From positions 124,001-188,000 of the forward strand of contig NZ_JBDKWZ010000012.1 in NCBI RefSeq assembly GCF_039710355.1: a stretch of 64,000 nt of DNA. The letters run 5' to 3'. Under the pieces are notes generated by a model. That model was given only the letters and a program-made list of their open reading frames with translations, was not told the origin of the DNA and did no database searches. Made by a program: the position numbers and the translations under genes. Positions 1-9,540 of this stretch are shown here, in pieces. Source of the stretch: Rapidithrix thailandica. Lineage in GTDB: Bacteria > Bacteroidota > Bacteroidia > Cytophagales > Flammeovirgaceae. Numbering within the stretch: position 1 is the first letter of the stretch; every line of letters starts with the position of its first letter.

Positions 1-824
1 TCAAAATCGTAGGTATCCACAGGAGTTCCCGGGCACCAACCGGCCCGGTCAAAAGGCCAAGTGCCCCCTTGAGGATAAATAGGATTAAAACCGCAATCTT
101 TCCAAACATTCCAGCGAAACAAAGCCTCCTCATTGAGGTAATACGTATGGGTTTTACTGTCCCATTCACAGCAGTTTCTAGGGCCAAAATGTCCGTGGCC
201 GGAAATCCGGCTTCGAAGCATAAACATTTTTGCCTGAGCCTCCAAGTGTATTTCCGTTGCTTTCAGCTTTTTATCATCAGACAAGTCTTCGTAAACATAA
301 CTTCCGGAGGGATAGATGTTCTCTACTTTAAGTATGTTGCGGGGAGGAGTTCCTTTGATAAAATAGAATTTCATATCCAAGAGCTCCTGCGTATTTCCGG
401 AAGACAAATCTACTTTCCCCTTCAACAAAGGAGCGTAATCCGACACATCGTATACATAGGTCCAGCCTTTCTCGCCCTTCAAATCCAGCCGTTTGCCATA
501 AGGAGTTACAAAGGCTTCAATTTCAAAACTCTCAACCGTGGAATCTTCTTTCCGTACATAAATCACCGTATTGGTGGAATAGTCCCATTCCCCGCATGGG
601 TAGCGGTCGCCCGTAGTCGCTTCGTCACATTTCAGCGTACGAACCATTAGAATTTTTTCATAGGTATCGTCTGAGCCGGGAAATTCGAATACGCCTCTCC
701 TTTTTTCGATATCCTCAAAAGTAAAGGTTTGAACCACCAAGGTATCTTTGGCGACAGTCTGGGTAAATGCCGGGGCATTGGCAAAAACGAGTAACAATAA
801 GTTAAGTAGTGTAAGACGGATCAT
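1..824 (-). CDS. PNGase F-like N-glycanase, C-terminus cut by window edge
   Basis: Secreted peptide-N4-(N-acetyl-glucosaminyl)asparagine amidase family protein, expected to release N-glycans from glycoproteins outside the cell. 274 codons are visible; the gene continues past base 1. The first ~22 residues form a signal peptide. Compared from memory with Flavobacterium PNGase F, the segment CGEWDYSTNTVIYV (residues 77-90) matches the region of catalytic Asp60, giving Asp81 here. NCCEWDSKTHT (217-227) matches the Glu206 region, giving Glu220. The block GGTWPFDRAGWCPG (253-266) is a family signature. The PNGase F segment carrying Glu118 has no clear acidic match (residues 141-147). It is a single gene with no visible partner; a C-terminal sorting domain would lie outside the window. 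The family assignment is firm, but activity is not proven. Confidence 0.88.
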   Translation of the reverse strand, partial: MIRLTLLNLLLLVFANAPAFTQTVAKDTLVVQTFTFEDIEKRRGVFEFPGSDDTYEKILMVRTLKCDEATTGDRYPCGEWDYSTNTVIYVRKEDSTVESFEIEAFVTPYGKRLDLKGEKGWTYVYDVSDYAPLLKGKVDLSSGNTQELLDMKFYFIKGTPPRNILKVENIYPSGSYVYEDLSDDKKLKATEIHLEAQAKMFMLRSRISGHGHFGPRNCCEWDSKTHTYYLNEEALFRWNVWKDCGFNPIYPQGGTWPFDRAGWCPGTPVDTYDF

Positions 825-1120
825 AAAATTTGATATAGTGATTTGATAAGGCCCTGTTAAGGGAATATTTTCCAGTTTTCTCGAACATTTTTTCAACAAA
901 AAATATCCTACTGTAAAAGTATAGAGGGTAAAAAGATTTCCCTAATTTGAAAACTTTATTTTTGAAACCGGGTAAGCGTCACCCACACAGAACTAATCAT
1001 GGATTTTCTTGGTGATGTAAGTAGAAATACCAACTTTGCAATAGAACAACACCTACAACTACCTAATTAGCAAATACTCAAAAAATCATTTCAACTACTA
1101 CCTGAAAAACTCCGGAAGCC

Positions 1121-2398
1121 ATGATGAACCTCGATCAATTTCTAAACAATGACACGATTCTCAAGCTGCGAAATAAAGCGCATCAACTAAAAAAGGACCC
1201 TAATTTTATCGTCTCAGACATCGTTGACGACCAACATCATCAATATGTGGATTTGGTGCAAGAAGGAGGCGGCATCCTGGGCATAGCCCTGCTCGGGTAC
1301 ACCTATATTATGGAGGAAGCGGGCATTCGCTTTTTCAACTTGGCGGGGACTTCTGCAGGCTCAATCAACGCTCTATTGATGGCAACCACCGGTCAGATCA
1401 ATGAAAAAAAGTCGGAACGGATTTTAGGATACCTCAAGGATCAAAATTTATTTGATTTTGTCGATGGCCCCGAACGGGTCAAACGATTGTTACAAAAAGC
1501 CATTGCCAGCAGGGGCCGGTACAAAGTAGTCGCTTTAAAACTTCTTAAAAATGCTTTGTTGATTAAAAAGCTTCTCAAAAAACGAATGGGGGTTAATCCG
1601 GGAAAAGCCTTTGAAAATTGGCTGAAAAACATCCTAGAAAAGCATCAGGCAAGCACATTGGAAGCTTTACAAACAGCCCTCCGGCAAATCCCTCATTTGC
1701 ACCATCGCGAACATATCGAAATCCATTATGATGCGGTCAAGCTGGCGATTATATCGGCCGAAGTCACTACCAAAACCAAAGTGGAATTTCCCAAAATGGC
1801 CCATTTGTATTGGGACCTGACAAAAAACAGCCCTCATCCGGCATCTTTTGTACGGGCTTCCATGGCCATTCCCTTCTTCTTTGAGCCCCTGACACTGAAA
1901 AACCTGCCCGGTGCCGGCCAGAGCAATCACCCCGAATGGATGGAATATGCGGGCTACCGTGGGGCCATTCCTTCGGAAGTAAAGTTTGTAGACGGAGGCT
2001 TGGTCTCTACTTTTCCGATCAATGCCTTTCATATTAAAAACCGCCTGCCTAACAAACCGACTTTTGGGGTAAGACTGAGTACTTTCAGAGAAGAGCCTGC
2101 CGATACTTCACACTTTCCGGGCTTTATGGGAGGGATGTTGGGTACCATGCGTCAAATTCACGACCTGGACTTCCTGCTTCGTAATGACGATTACAAACAA
2201 CTTATCTGTAGGATTAATGCCGACAAGCAATTCAACTGGTTGAACTACAACCTACCGGACCAGGAAAAGGTTGAACTATTTAACTTGGGGGCTACCCGTG
2301 CCATGGAGTTTTTGGATAACTTCCGTTGGGATTATTATAAGGAAACCCGGAAAGTATTGATCAATGAGCGGCCTTCCATGATCAAACATTACTTATAA
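1121..2398 (+). CDS. Patatin-like phospholipase family protein
   Basis: 425-residue patatin-fold acyl hydrolase. The oxyanion glycine run EGGG lies at residues 48-51, the nucleophile elbow GTSAG at 76-80 (Ser78), and the second catalytic residue in VDGG (Asp291). These form the Ser-Asp dyad of the family, which hydrolyses acyl chains of phospholipids or other lipids. No signal peptide is visible, so a cytoplasmic or peripheral membrane location is likely. The start is the first of two consecutive ATG codons; there is no Shine-Dalgarno sequence, as is usual in this phylum. The gene stands alone and converges on the OmpA-type gene at 2462, with a shared hairpin between them. A weak -7-like TATTTTTG lies at 957-964. 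The true substrate cannot be told from sequence. Confidence 0.88.
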   Translation: MMNLDQFLNNDTILKLRNKAHQLKKDPNFIVSDIVDDQHHQYVDLVQEGGGILGIALLGYTYIMEEAGIRFFNLAGTSAGSINALLMATTGQINEKKSERILGYLKDQNLFDFVDGPERVKRLLQKAIASRGRYKVVALKLLKNALLIKKLLKKRMGVNPGKAFENWLKNILEKHQASTLEALQTALRQIPHLHHREHIEIHYDAVKLAIISAEVTTKTKVEFPKMAHLYWDLTKNSPHPASFVRASMAIPFFFEPLTLKNLPGAGQSNHPEWMEYAGYRGAIPSEVKFVDGGLVSTFPINAFHIKNRLPNKPTFGVRLSTFREEPADTSHFPGFMGGMLGTMRQIHDLDFLLRNDDYKQLICRINADKQFNWLNYNLPDQEKVELFNLGATRAMEFLDNFRWDYYKETRKVLINERPSMIKHYL

Positions 2399-2431
2399 AC
2401 GTTGGGGGCATTTTACTGTTTGGTCTTTTGC

Positions 2432-2463
2432 GAGGAGAAAGGGATATAAAGCTCTTTCTCCTC
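2432..2463. terminator. Bidirectional hairpin between convergent genes
   Basis: Ten-base perfect arms GAGGAGAAAG and CTTTCTCCTC with a 12-base loop, followed on the plus side by ACATTTTT. The right arm overlaps the stop codon of the minus-strand OmpA gene, so it probably ends transcripts from both directions. Confidence 0.6.
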
Positions 2464-4513
2464 ACATTTTTAAGACTCTGAACTCCACTCTTCGGTTCAT
2501 TTTTTTATGTTCCGGATCGCGGCTTCTGGAGAGCGGACGGGTACTGCCGAAAGCCTTGGTTTTGATACGGAGCGAATCCACGCCTTTGGAAATCAAATAC
2601 GTTTTGACGGCCTTTACCCGTTCTTTCGAAAGCTCCATATTCAAGGTGGGATCGCCACCAATGTCTGTATGGCCTTCCAGTACGACTTCAAGATGGGGGT
2701 GCTTCAAGATGGTTTCGGCAATCCGGTTCAATTCCGAAAAGGATTCTTTTAACAACAGGTCTTTACTTTGGTAAAAAAATATGTTGTTCAGCACAATGGA
2801 CTGACCTACTTCCAAGGGCGTTAAATACAAGTCTTTTTGCAATTCACTGTAATGAGCCGTATGGCTCAGGTCAATATTTTCATGCTGTGAGAGGTAACTT
2901 TCCGCTCTGGCCCAAAAACCATAACGGTGATTTACCGGAAGAATAATTTTGTAAATACCGGTACTGGGATCTGAAAATGCCGTACCGACTTCTTTTCCAC
3001 TTCGCAAGTCCTCGTACACAATTTCCGCAGCTAATGGCTCATGGGTTTTGTGATTCAATACCTTGCCACTGATCAAGACGACCGGGTCCGGCCTTAAGGT
3101 TTCGGGCAACCGGGCCCTGAAGAGGTCCGCACTTTTATCAATTGAATTTTTATATGAGACAAAATAAGCATACTCTCCGGAGGCATCGATGGTATAGGAA
3201 GCGTCCCAGTCTTCAGAATTAAATACAGGACCCAAATTCACAGGCTCGGTCCAGTTGGTCCAGGTATCGTCCAGGCGCCTGGCCATATACATGTCCGCAC
3301 TGCCATAACCACTGAACCCCATCGATGAAAAATATAAGGTATACCCATCAGATGCCAAGAAGGGAGTCAGTTCCGGAGCTGCCGTGTTGATTTTTGACCC
3401 GAGGTTCAAAGGTTTGGACCACACTTCCTTTCCTGTTGCATTTTTTGTTTTAAAACTCACATACAAATCCCGGTCACCATAACTGGTACTGTCCTCAATG
3501 GCCAGTAAAAGTACCTTTTTGTTATTGGCCAATGAATATTCACTGAACTTGCTGAGGTTTTCGTAATTCTGAATGATCAACTTCTCCGGAAAGCTCCAAC
3601 CTTCTTTAATTTTATTACTGATTGATACTCCCCCACTGGCGGACCCGTCTTGATGATAAACATTGCCCAACAACAAGGTGTTGCCATCGGGAGTGACCGA
3701 ACAAATATAATTATGGTTAAAGTTATTCAGCGGAGCGGGCATTTGCCGGGCTGTGGTCCATTGCCCGTTTTCGAAGGTCGTTACCCAGATATCGTCTTTG
3801 GTAACTTTTTCACTCGTTTTCCGAAAGTTTTCCGGATGATTTTTCCGGTCGAAATAAAGCGTTTTTCCATCCGGAGAGATAATGGGTAGAATCTCATCAT
3901 AAGCGGAATTTATCTGCACTGGTAAATGCTCGATTTCCACAGATGTTGTGAGCTTCTCCGGTAAGTTAATTTTCGCTTCCAGTTTTTCTTTTCCAGTAGA
4001 GATTCCGATGGCATCAATATGATTCCAGCCAGGAACCGAATTGGTTTTTAGTACAACTTTGGCCGAGGTAATGGGAAATGTAGTTGTATCCATCAATACG
4101 CTCAGCATCCTCCCTTTCTCCGGAATAGCTCCGGGATTGGTATTTTCATAAATCCGGTGAGAAGTGCCCTGAGTATCCGTAATTTCTATTTTTGATATGG
4201 TTCCGGGATTAAAGCTTTCGGCTACCACCAATTGGCAAATACGCATCGGATACTCAAACCCTACTTTTATCCATTCTTCATGCACCGAACCCGGTTTGGC
4301 TGGTGACCAGGCACATGGGCTACTACCGGCGGCAGGTAGCTTATTAGGTTTTCCCAATGCTTGTATGGCTTTATATTGCTTAGAGGTGGTGCCTGCTCCA
4401 TATTCAGAGGAAACACCTACCACTTCACTAGCCCACTGAACCGTGATGTGTTGTGCCCATCCCCCTACACACAATCCCATGCATATCAGCATACTAAAAA
4501 ACTTTTTCCTCAT
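2462..4513 (-). CDS. Secreted PD40 beta-propeller / OmpA C-terminal domain protein
   Basis: 683 residues. There is a signal peptide (1-20) and then an N-terminal beta-sandwich-like region (about 25-190) that resembles discoidin/F5-8C domains. PD40 (WD40-like) repeats follow (about 195-480; motifs such as SPDGKTLYFDR and ASDGYTLYFSS), then a carboxypeptidase-regulatory-like domain (about 485-570). The C-terminus is an OmpA peptidoglycan-binding domain (575-683). The OmpA domain keeps the diaminopimelate-contacting Asp617 (in GHTD) and Arg632 (in LSKER). It should sit in the periplasm, tethering an outer-membrane or surface assembly to peptidoglycan. The layout recalls PorE of type IX secretion but without TPRs; this is similarity of architecture only. 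A second, diverged member lies at 28276. Confidence 0.85.
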   Translation of the reverse strand: MRKKFFSMLICMGLCVGGWAQHITVQWASEVVGVSSEYGAGTTSKQYKAIQALGKPNKLPAAGSSPCAWSPAKPGSVHEEWIKVGFEYPMRICQLVVAESFNPGTISKIEITDTQGTSHRIYENTNPGAIPEKGRMLSVLMDTTTFPITSAKVVLKTNSVPGWNHIDAIGISTGKEKLEAKINLPEKLTTSVEIEHLPVQINSAYDEILPIISPDGKTLYFDRKNHPENFRKTSEKVTKDDIWVTTFENGQWTTARQMPAPLNNFNHNYICSVTPDGNTLLLGNVYHQDGSASGGVSISNKIKEGWSFPEKLIIQNYENLSKFSEYSLANNKKVLLLAIEDSTSYGDRDLYVSFKTKNATGKEVWSKPLNLGSKINTAAPELTPFLASDGYTLYFSSMGFSGYGSADMYMARRLDDTWTNWTEPVNLGPVFNSEDWDASYTIDASGEYAYFVSYKNSIDKSADLFRARLPETLRPDPVVLISGKVLNHKTHEPLAAEIVYEDLRSGKEVGTAFSDPSTGIYKIILPVNHRYGFWARAESYLSQHENIDLSHTAHYSELQKDLYLTPLEVGQSIVLNNIFFYQSKDLLLKESFSELNRIAETILKHPHLEVVLEGHTDIGGDPTLNMELSKERVKAVKTYLISKGVDSLRIKTKAFGSTRPLSRSRDPEHKKMNRRVEFRVLKM

Positions 4514-5057
4514 TATTCAGTTTGTGTCATTAGTTTACGTTTCAGTGCTCATCTATCCAACGTTTATGTTTTTAAGCACTTGTTATTTTATTTGTTCTAA
4601 ATACCTGTACTTATTAGGTAAAGCAACTACTTGCCTGCTATTCATCACATATCAGTATCAAACATGATCAGCTACTCCCTCACATCTTATCCCATTGATG
4701 AAGGAAGTCCGGTGGCCATTTGTCCGGAAGCATGTTTTAATACATTTCGTTTCTTGGGATCGTCAAAGATGAAGCGGTGAAATGTGGAATACACTTCCCG
4801 AAATAACCCGGCCGAATATATGCCGTTGCATGTAATTCCTCTATCCAACTTCGCTAAATGACTGGCTTTCTATTTTTTTAAAGTTATGAAATTTCCTAGA
4901 TTCGAACAGAAATCAACCATTTTCAGATCCTTCATTCAATGGGCATATTGATTATTTTACCCAGGTTGTTATCACTGATCACAATTGTATGAATAGTTAA
5001 CCATGCTCCAATTCAAATAATATACCCAAATATTTTGCACGATAATATTAAAACATA
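4514..5057. other. 544-base intergenic region
   Basis: No intact gene is supported. It separates the divergently transcribed OmpA-type gene and pncB. The left half (4514-4670) is AT-rich with short overlapping frames that look random. The part 4687-4869 is richer in GC and carries a start-less open frame on the minus strand, listed separately. The last 100 bases before pncB are AT-rich and should hold its promoter, but I find only an imperfect -7 (TATTTTG near 5031). Confidence 0.5.
4687..4869 (-). pseudogene. Possible gene remnant, 60-codon open frame without a start
   Basis: Reading the minus strand, a frame stays open for 60 codons between TAG (4870-4872) and TAA (4687-4689). It has no ATG or GTG near its beginning. 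The translation includes GIYSAGLFREVYSTFHRF and ends GQMATGLPSSMG. Its composition looks like protein and unlike the AT-rich flanks. I do not recognise the family. It may be the tail of a decayed gene, or a short gene using TTG. A 60-codon open frame can also occur by chance. Confidence 0.28.
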
Positions 5058-6527
5058 ATGAAACTGACCAAAGATCTCTATAAAACTTCACTGGGCTTGT
5101 TTACCGACCTGTATGAAGTCACAATGGCCTATGGCTACTGGAAAACCGGAACCACCGAAAAAGAGGCTGTCTTTCATTTGTACTTTCGCAATAACCCTTT
5201 TCACGGAGGATATGTGATCAACTGCGGATTGGAATATGTAATCGACTACCTGGAAAACTTTAAGTTTGAACCCAGCGATCTGGACTATTTACGTTCCTTG
5301 ACGGGAAATGATGATAAACCGCTGTTTGAACCGGCTTTCCTGGATTACTTACAGGAAATGAAGTTTGAGTGTGATATAGATGCCATTCCGGAAGGTACCA
5401 TGGTATTTCCGCATGAGCCCTTGATTCGCGTAAAAGGTCCGCTGTTTCAATGTCAGCTTATCGAAACCCCTCTATTGAATATTATTAATTTCCAAAGTTT
5501 GATTGCCACCAAAGCCGCCCGTTTAACACTCGCCGCCAAAGGCGATCCGATTTTGGAATTCGGTATGCGCAGAGCACAAGGTATTGACGGTGCCTTGGCT
5601 GCCAGCAGGGCTGCCTATATCGGGGGCTGCGATGCCACCTCTAACATACTTGCGGGCAAACTCTTTGATATACCGGTAAAAGGTACGCATGCCCACAGTT
5701 GGGTGATGTCTTTTGAAGATGAAGCGGAATCTTTCCGGGCTTATGCCAAGGCCATGCCGAACAACTGTATCTTTTTGGTGGATACGTTCAATACATTGGA
5801 AGGCGTGAAAAAAGCCATCCAGGTAGGCAAAGAACTGGAAAAAGAGGGCTATCAAATGGCTGGAATCCGGCTGGACTCCGGTGACTTGGCGTATTTGAGT
5901 ATTGAAGCCCGTAAATTGCTGGATGCAGCAGGATTGAAATACGCTAAAATTGTGGCCAGTAATGATTTGGATGAATACCTGATTGCCAGTTTGAAGGATC
6001 AACAGGATGCCAAAATAGATATCTGGGGTGTGGGCACCAAGTTGGCTTCTTCGTATGACCAGCCCGCATTGGGTGGCGTGTATAAAATTGCCGCCATCAA
6101 AGACAACCACGATCATTGGGAATACAAAATCAAACTGTCCGAACAAAAAATTAAGATCTCAAACCCCGGAGTACAACAAGTACGCAGGTTTTATCAGGGT
6201 GATCAAAGTATGGCCGATATGATCTACAACCAAGAAGAAGCCCTTAAAAATAACCACCTGATCATTGACCCGATGGATGACACCCGGAAAAAACGCATTG
6301 CTTCCAATACTCCTTATAAGGATTTGTTGGTTCCCATATTCAGAAAAGGGAAGCGGATTTATGAATCTCCGAAAATTGCCACCATCCGTGACAAAACTCA
6401 ACAGGAGTTACAATCGTTTCACCGAAGTATCAAGCGTTTTGCAAACCCACATAGTTATCCGGTAGGGCTAGAGAGCCGTTTACATGAACTCAAAAAATCC
6501 CTTATCCTTAAACTAAGAGAAGGCTGA
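5058..6527 (+). CDS. pncB: Nicotinate phosphoribosyltransferase
   Basis: 489 residues. Joins nicotinate and PRPP to give nicotinate mononucleotide with ATP hydrolysis, the first step of NAD salvage (Preiss-Handler), in the cytoplasm. Family marks: N-terminal LFTDLYEVTMAYGYW (about 14-28), the KGTHAHSW block with the phosphorylated His at about 211, VDTFNT and GIRLDSGDLA in the ribose-phosphate-binding half, and GVGTKLASS further on. The length is normal for the bacterial enzyme. The ATG at 5058 starts directly with conserved sequence. Monocistronic; followed by a long inverted repeat (6539-6627) that could end its transcript. Confidence 0.95.
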   Translation: MKLTKDLYKTSLGLFTDLYEVTMAYGYWKTGTTEKEAVFHLYFRNNPFHGGYVINCGLEYVIDYLENFKFEPSDLDYLRSLTGNDDKPLFEPAFLDYLQEMKFECDIDAIPEGTMVFPHEPLIRVKGPLFQCQLIETPLLNIINFQSLIATKAARLTLAAKGDPILEFGMRRAQGIDGALAASRAAYIGGCDATSNILAGKLFDIPVKGTHAHSWVMSFEDEAESFRAYAKAMPNNCIFLVDTFNTLEGVKKAIQVGKELEKEGYQMAGIRLDSGDLAYLSIEARKLLDAAGLKYAKIVASNDLDEYLIASLKDQQDAKIDIWGVGTKLASSYDQPALGGVYKIAAIKDNHDHWEYKIKLSEQKIKISNPGVQQVRRFYQGDQSMADMIYNQEEALKNNHLIIDPMDDTRKKRIASNTPYKDLLVPIFRKGKRIYESPKIATIRDKTQQELQSFHRSIKRFANPHSYPVGLESRLHELKKSLILKLREG

Positions 6528-6948
6528 TCGCGAATCATAAACTTATAAGGCTGTTTGAAGAAATTTTTTTGTTGTTCAATGCATTATGGAATCCGGACCT
6601 ATTTCAAACAGCTTTATCAATAAGTTTCGGAGAAGACCGGGCAATGCCCTCTTTTGCATTCAAAAATTAATTTTAAAAGACTATTTTTGTAAATTATAAA
6701 TAGAAGCATATAGGATCTTTTTGTCAATTTGCCTGAACCGCTCCTATTACCCAATAGAAAAAAATGAGATGGCAAAAAATCAAGGATGAGGCTTGGCCAT
6801 CAACGTAATTAAACTGTACTATAAAAACCCTTTCAAAAAATTATTTTGTTCTCAACGACTAACAAGCGAAAACCCAAGAGCACGTTTGGCATATTTTTCA
6901 ATGATTCTCCTTAAGGGGAATTATAATTAACTAATTGAACAAACATAC
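6528..6948. other. 421-base intergenic region before ftsK
   Basis: The first 100 bases hold the inverted repeat described separately. The remaining ~320 bases are AT-rich with no supportable gene. It must carry the ftsK promoter, but only near-matches to TAnnTTTG are visible (TATTTTG near 6842, CACGTTTG near 6880). Confidence 0.45.
6539..6627. repeat. 89-base imperfect inverted repeat (MITE-like or terminator)
   Basis: The arms are GCTGTTTGAA (6550-6559) and TTCAAACAGC (6603-6612), perfect over 10 bp. Five more pairs follow (6545-6549 with 6613-6617), then a 4-base bulge on the right arm, then AAACTT with AAGTTT. Altogether this gives about 21 bp around a 43-base loop. It lies directly after pncB. 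The size and long arms are unlike the compact terminators elsewhere in this window. Confidence 0.55.
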
Positions 6949-9477
6949 ATGGCATCTAAAAAAAATACGTACAAGCAGAAGAAAGCCCCAAAACGTCAGG
7001 CCTCTTCCCAAAAACGCGATAGCAATTTCCAAATAAACGTTCAATTCTACAAAGACCGCAGGTTTAAGCTCAGCCTGGGATTTTTGCTGCTTTTTTCCTC
7101 ATTGACGCTGTTTTTATCCATTGTAAGTTTTTTATTTAGTGGAAAAGCAGACCAAAGTGTAGTGGAAAGTTTGGGTTTCGGAAGTTTAATCAATTCAGGA
7201 TTGGAGGTAGAAAATTGGCTGGGGCTCATTGGCGCCTGGATTTCCCACCTGTTTATTTATGAGTGGTTTGGAATTCCCTCTATTTTGCTTTCTCCCTTAT
7301 TGTTTTTTGTGGGTTTTGAAATTGTATTCCGTAAGACCATTCTCCCCATGAATCCTACCATAAGTACTATGCTTTTTGCCATGCTCTGGTTTAGTATTTT
7401 GTTGGGCTATATCGTGTTGGTTTCCGAATCACATACCAATTTGGCCTTTATCTGTGGAAAAATCGGATACCAGTCGGCTTTTGTACTCAACAGTTTTGTG
7501 GGCTGGGGGACTGTTTTCTTTTTAGTGTTGTCTTTAGCCGTCTTTGTCGTGTATTTCTTTGATTTAAGCCAAGTGCTCGGTTTTAAAAAGAAGGTTCAAA
7601 CTACCCTTGGCAATGTGGTAGAAAATACCCGGGATGCCGTTACTAACAACAAGCCAAGTAAAGAAGAGGAGGAAGAAGAGGAAGAGGATCCGCAAACCAC
7701 TCCAAACACAACCTTACCTGCGACCCAAAAGAGAAAGGAACCTGCAAAACCTTCAGAAAAAACAGAGACAAGTCAAGAAAAGTCAAGAAAAGAGGATCAA
7801 CAATGGGATATTGTACCGGCAACGCCTAATCAACTATCTGTTCAAAAAGATGCTAAATCACCTCAGGAATTACAGTTGAGTATTGAAGATACTTCGCAAG
7901 TACAAGAGGCCTCTCTGGTGAATATTCCCGACCAATCGGACAATACGCCTACCGTCTCGGTAGAGGATATGGATTTTTATGATCCTAAATTGGATTTGGG
8001 TAATTACCAAAAACCGACCTTGGAGTTACTCAATAATACCGGTTCTCAAAAAGTGAGGGTGACCAAAGAAGAATTAGAAGAAAATAAAGATAAAATCGTA
8101 GAAACCCTTAGCAACTTTAAAATCGGAATAGCTTCGATCAAAGCGACTATCGGGCCTACGGTAACCTTGTATGAAATTGTACCGGATGCCGGGGTAAAAA
8201 TCTCCCGTATCCGGAATCTGGAAGACGATATTGCTTTAAGTTTGGCGGCCTTGGGAATCCGGATCATCGCTCCGATTCCGGGAAAAGGGACCATTGGAAT
8301 TGAGGTACCTAATAAAAACAGGGAAATGGTGTCCATCCACTCGGTATTGGATTCAGAGCAGTTTGTAGATACCAATAAAGCCTTGCCCATCGCTTTGGGA
8401 AGAACGATTTCCAACGATGTATTTATTACGGACTTAACGAAAATGCCTCATTTGTTGATGGCAGGGGCCACCGGTCAGGGAAAATCCGTGGGGATCAATA
8501 CCATTCTTACTTCGATTCTCTACAAAAAACACCCTGCCGAGGTCAAGTTTGTGATGATCGATCCCAAGCAAGTTGAACTTTCTCTGTTTAACAAAATTGA
8601 ACGGCACTTTTTAGCAACTCTACCCGATGCCGAAGATTCCATTGTCACCGATACGACCAAAGCTGTACATGTATTGAGTTCACTGGTCACCGAAATGGAA
8701 CTTCGCTATAAACTATTAAAGGACGCCCATACCCGGAATATCAAAGAGTACAATAATAAATTTGTACGTAGACGGCTTAACCCGGAGAAAGGACACCGTT
8801 TTATGCCCTATATCGTCTTGGTCATTGATGAGTTGGCCGATTTGATGATGACCGCAGGTAAAGAAATTGAGATGCCCATTGCCCGACTGGCTCAAAAAGC
8901 CCGTGCCATCGGAATTCACCTGATCTTGGCCACACAACGTCCCTCTGTAGATGTAATTACAGGGATTATCAAAGCCAACTTTCCGGCCCGTTTATCTTTC
9001 CGTGTGTTTTCCAAAATTGACTCGCGAACCATTCTGGATACCGGAGGCGCTGATCAGTTAGTCGGTATGGGAGATATGTTGTTGTCAAACGGTTCCGAAA
9101 TCATCCGCTTGCAATGTGCATATGTAGATACGGAAGAAGTAGAAAAAATTTGTGAACATATTGGAGAACAAAAGGGTTACGAAACGCCTTATTTGTTGCC
9201 GGAATATGAAACAGAAGAAAATGAAATCGGAAAAGTGGACCTGGCCCAAAGAGATGATATGTTTGAAGCGGCTGCCCGTTTGTTGATTACCCACCAACAG
9301 GGTAGCACCTCCTTGATCCAGCGAAAGCTCAGCCTGGGATATAACCGGGCAGGCCGGATTATTGACCAATTGGAAGCGGCCGGAATTGTAGGACCTTTTG
9401 AAGGAAGTAAAGCCCGCCAAGTATTGATTCAGGATGAATATACTTTGGAGCAACTTTTGAACTCTTTAGGTAAATAG
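6949..9477 (+). CDS. ftsK: DNA translocase FtsK
   Basis: 842 residues. Membrane-anchored ATP-driven DNA pump at the division septum that clears the chromosome terminus and, in characterised species, activates XerCD recombination. In order: a basic N-terminus; about four hydrophobic segments within residues 40-215; a charged Glu-rich linker (a run of eight Glu near residue 240); the alpha/beta motor with Walker A GATGQGKS (506-513) and Walker B VIDELADLMM (Asp627, Glu628); and a C-terminal winged-helix gamma domain (about 775-835; STSLIQRKLSLGYNRAGRI). The linker is much shorter than in E. coli and typical for other phyla. It is followed 63 bases later by lolA, the same order as in E. coli, so co-transcription is likely. 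Confidence 0.96.
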   Translation: MASKKNTYKQKKAPKRQASSQKRDSNFQINVQFYKDRRFKLSLGFLLLFSSLTLFLSIVSFLFSGKADQSVVESLGFGSLINSGLEVENWLGLIGAWISHLFIYEWFGIPSILLSPLLFFVGFEIVFRKTILPMNPTISTMLFAMLWFSILLGYIVLVSESHTNLAFICGKIGYQSAFVLNSFVGWGTVFFLVLSLAVFVVYFFDLSQVLGFKKKVQTTLGNVVENTRDAVTNNKPSKEEEEEEEEDPQTTPNTTLPATQKRKEPAKPSEKTETSQEKSRKEDQQWDIVPATPNQLSVQKDAKSPQELQLSIEDTSQVQEASLVNIPDQSDNTPTVSVEDMDFYDPKLDLGNYQKPTLELLNNTGSQKVRVTKEELEENKDKIVETLSNFKIGIASIKATIGPTVTLYEIVPDAGVKISRIRNLEDDIALSLAALGIRIIAPIPGKGTIGIEVPNKNREMVSIHSVLDSEQFVDTNKALPIALGRTISNDVFITDLTKMPHLLMAGATGQGKSVGINTILTSILYKKHPAEVKFVMIDPKQVELSLFNKIERHFLATLPDAEDSIVTDTTKAVHVLSSLVTEMELRYKLLKDAHTRNIKEYNNKFVRRRLNPEKGHRFMPYIVLVIDELADLMMTAGKEIEMPIARLAQKARAIGIHLILATQRPSVDVITGIIKANFPARLSFRVFSKIDSRTILDTGGADQLVGMGDMLLSNGSEIIRLQCAYVDTEEVEKICEHIGEQKGYETPYLLPEYETEENEIGKVDLAQRDDMFEAAARLLITHQQGSTSLIQRKLSLGYNRAGRIIDQLEAAGIVGPFEGSKARQVLIQDEYTLEQLLNSLGK

Positions 9478-9540
9478 GAACTAACCAAAACTTTACTTTT
9501 TTCGTAATTAGCTATTGAAAACAAATCAAAAGACAGACTA

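Noticed and set aside
69..650. 193-codon open frame on the plus strand
   Set aside because: It lies antisense within the N-glycanase gene; only the minus frame carries family motifs and a signal peptide.
999..1070. 23-residue ORF upstream of the patatin gene (ATG 999 to TAG 1068-1070)
   Set aside because: Short, no start signal or similarity; such frames are expected by chance.
4443..4667. 74-codon plus frame in the intergenic gap
   Set aside because: Overlaps the OmpA gene start antisense, low-complexity hydrophobic composition, no start context.
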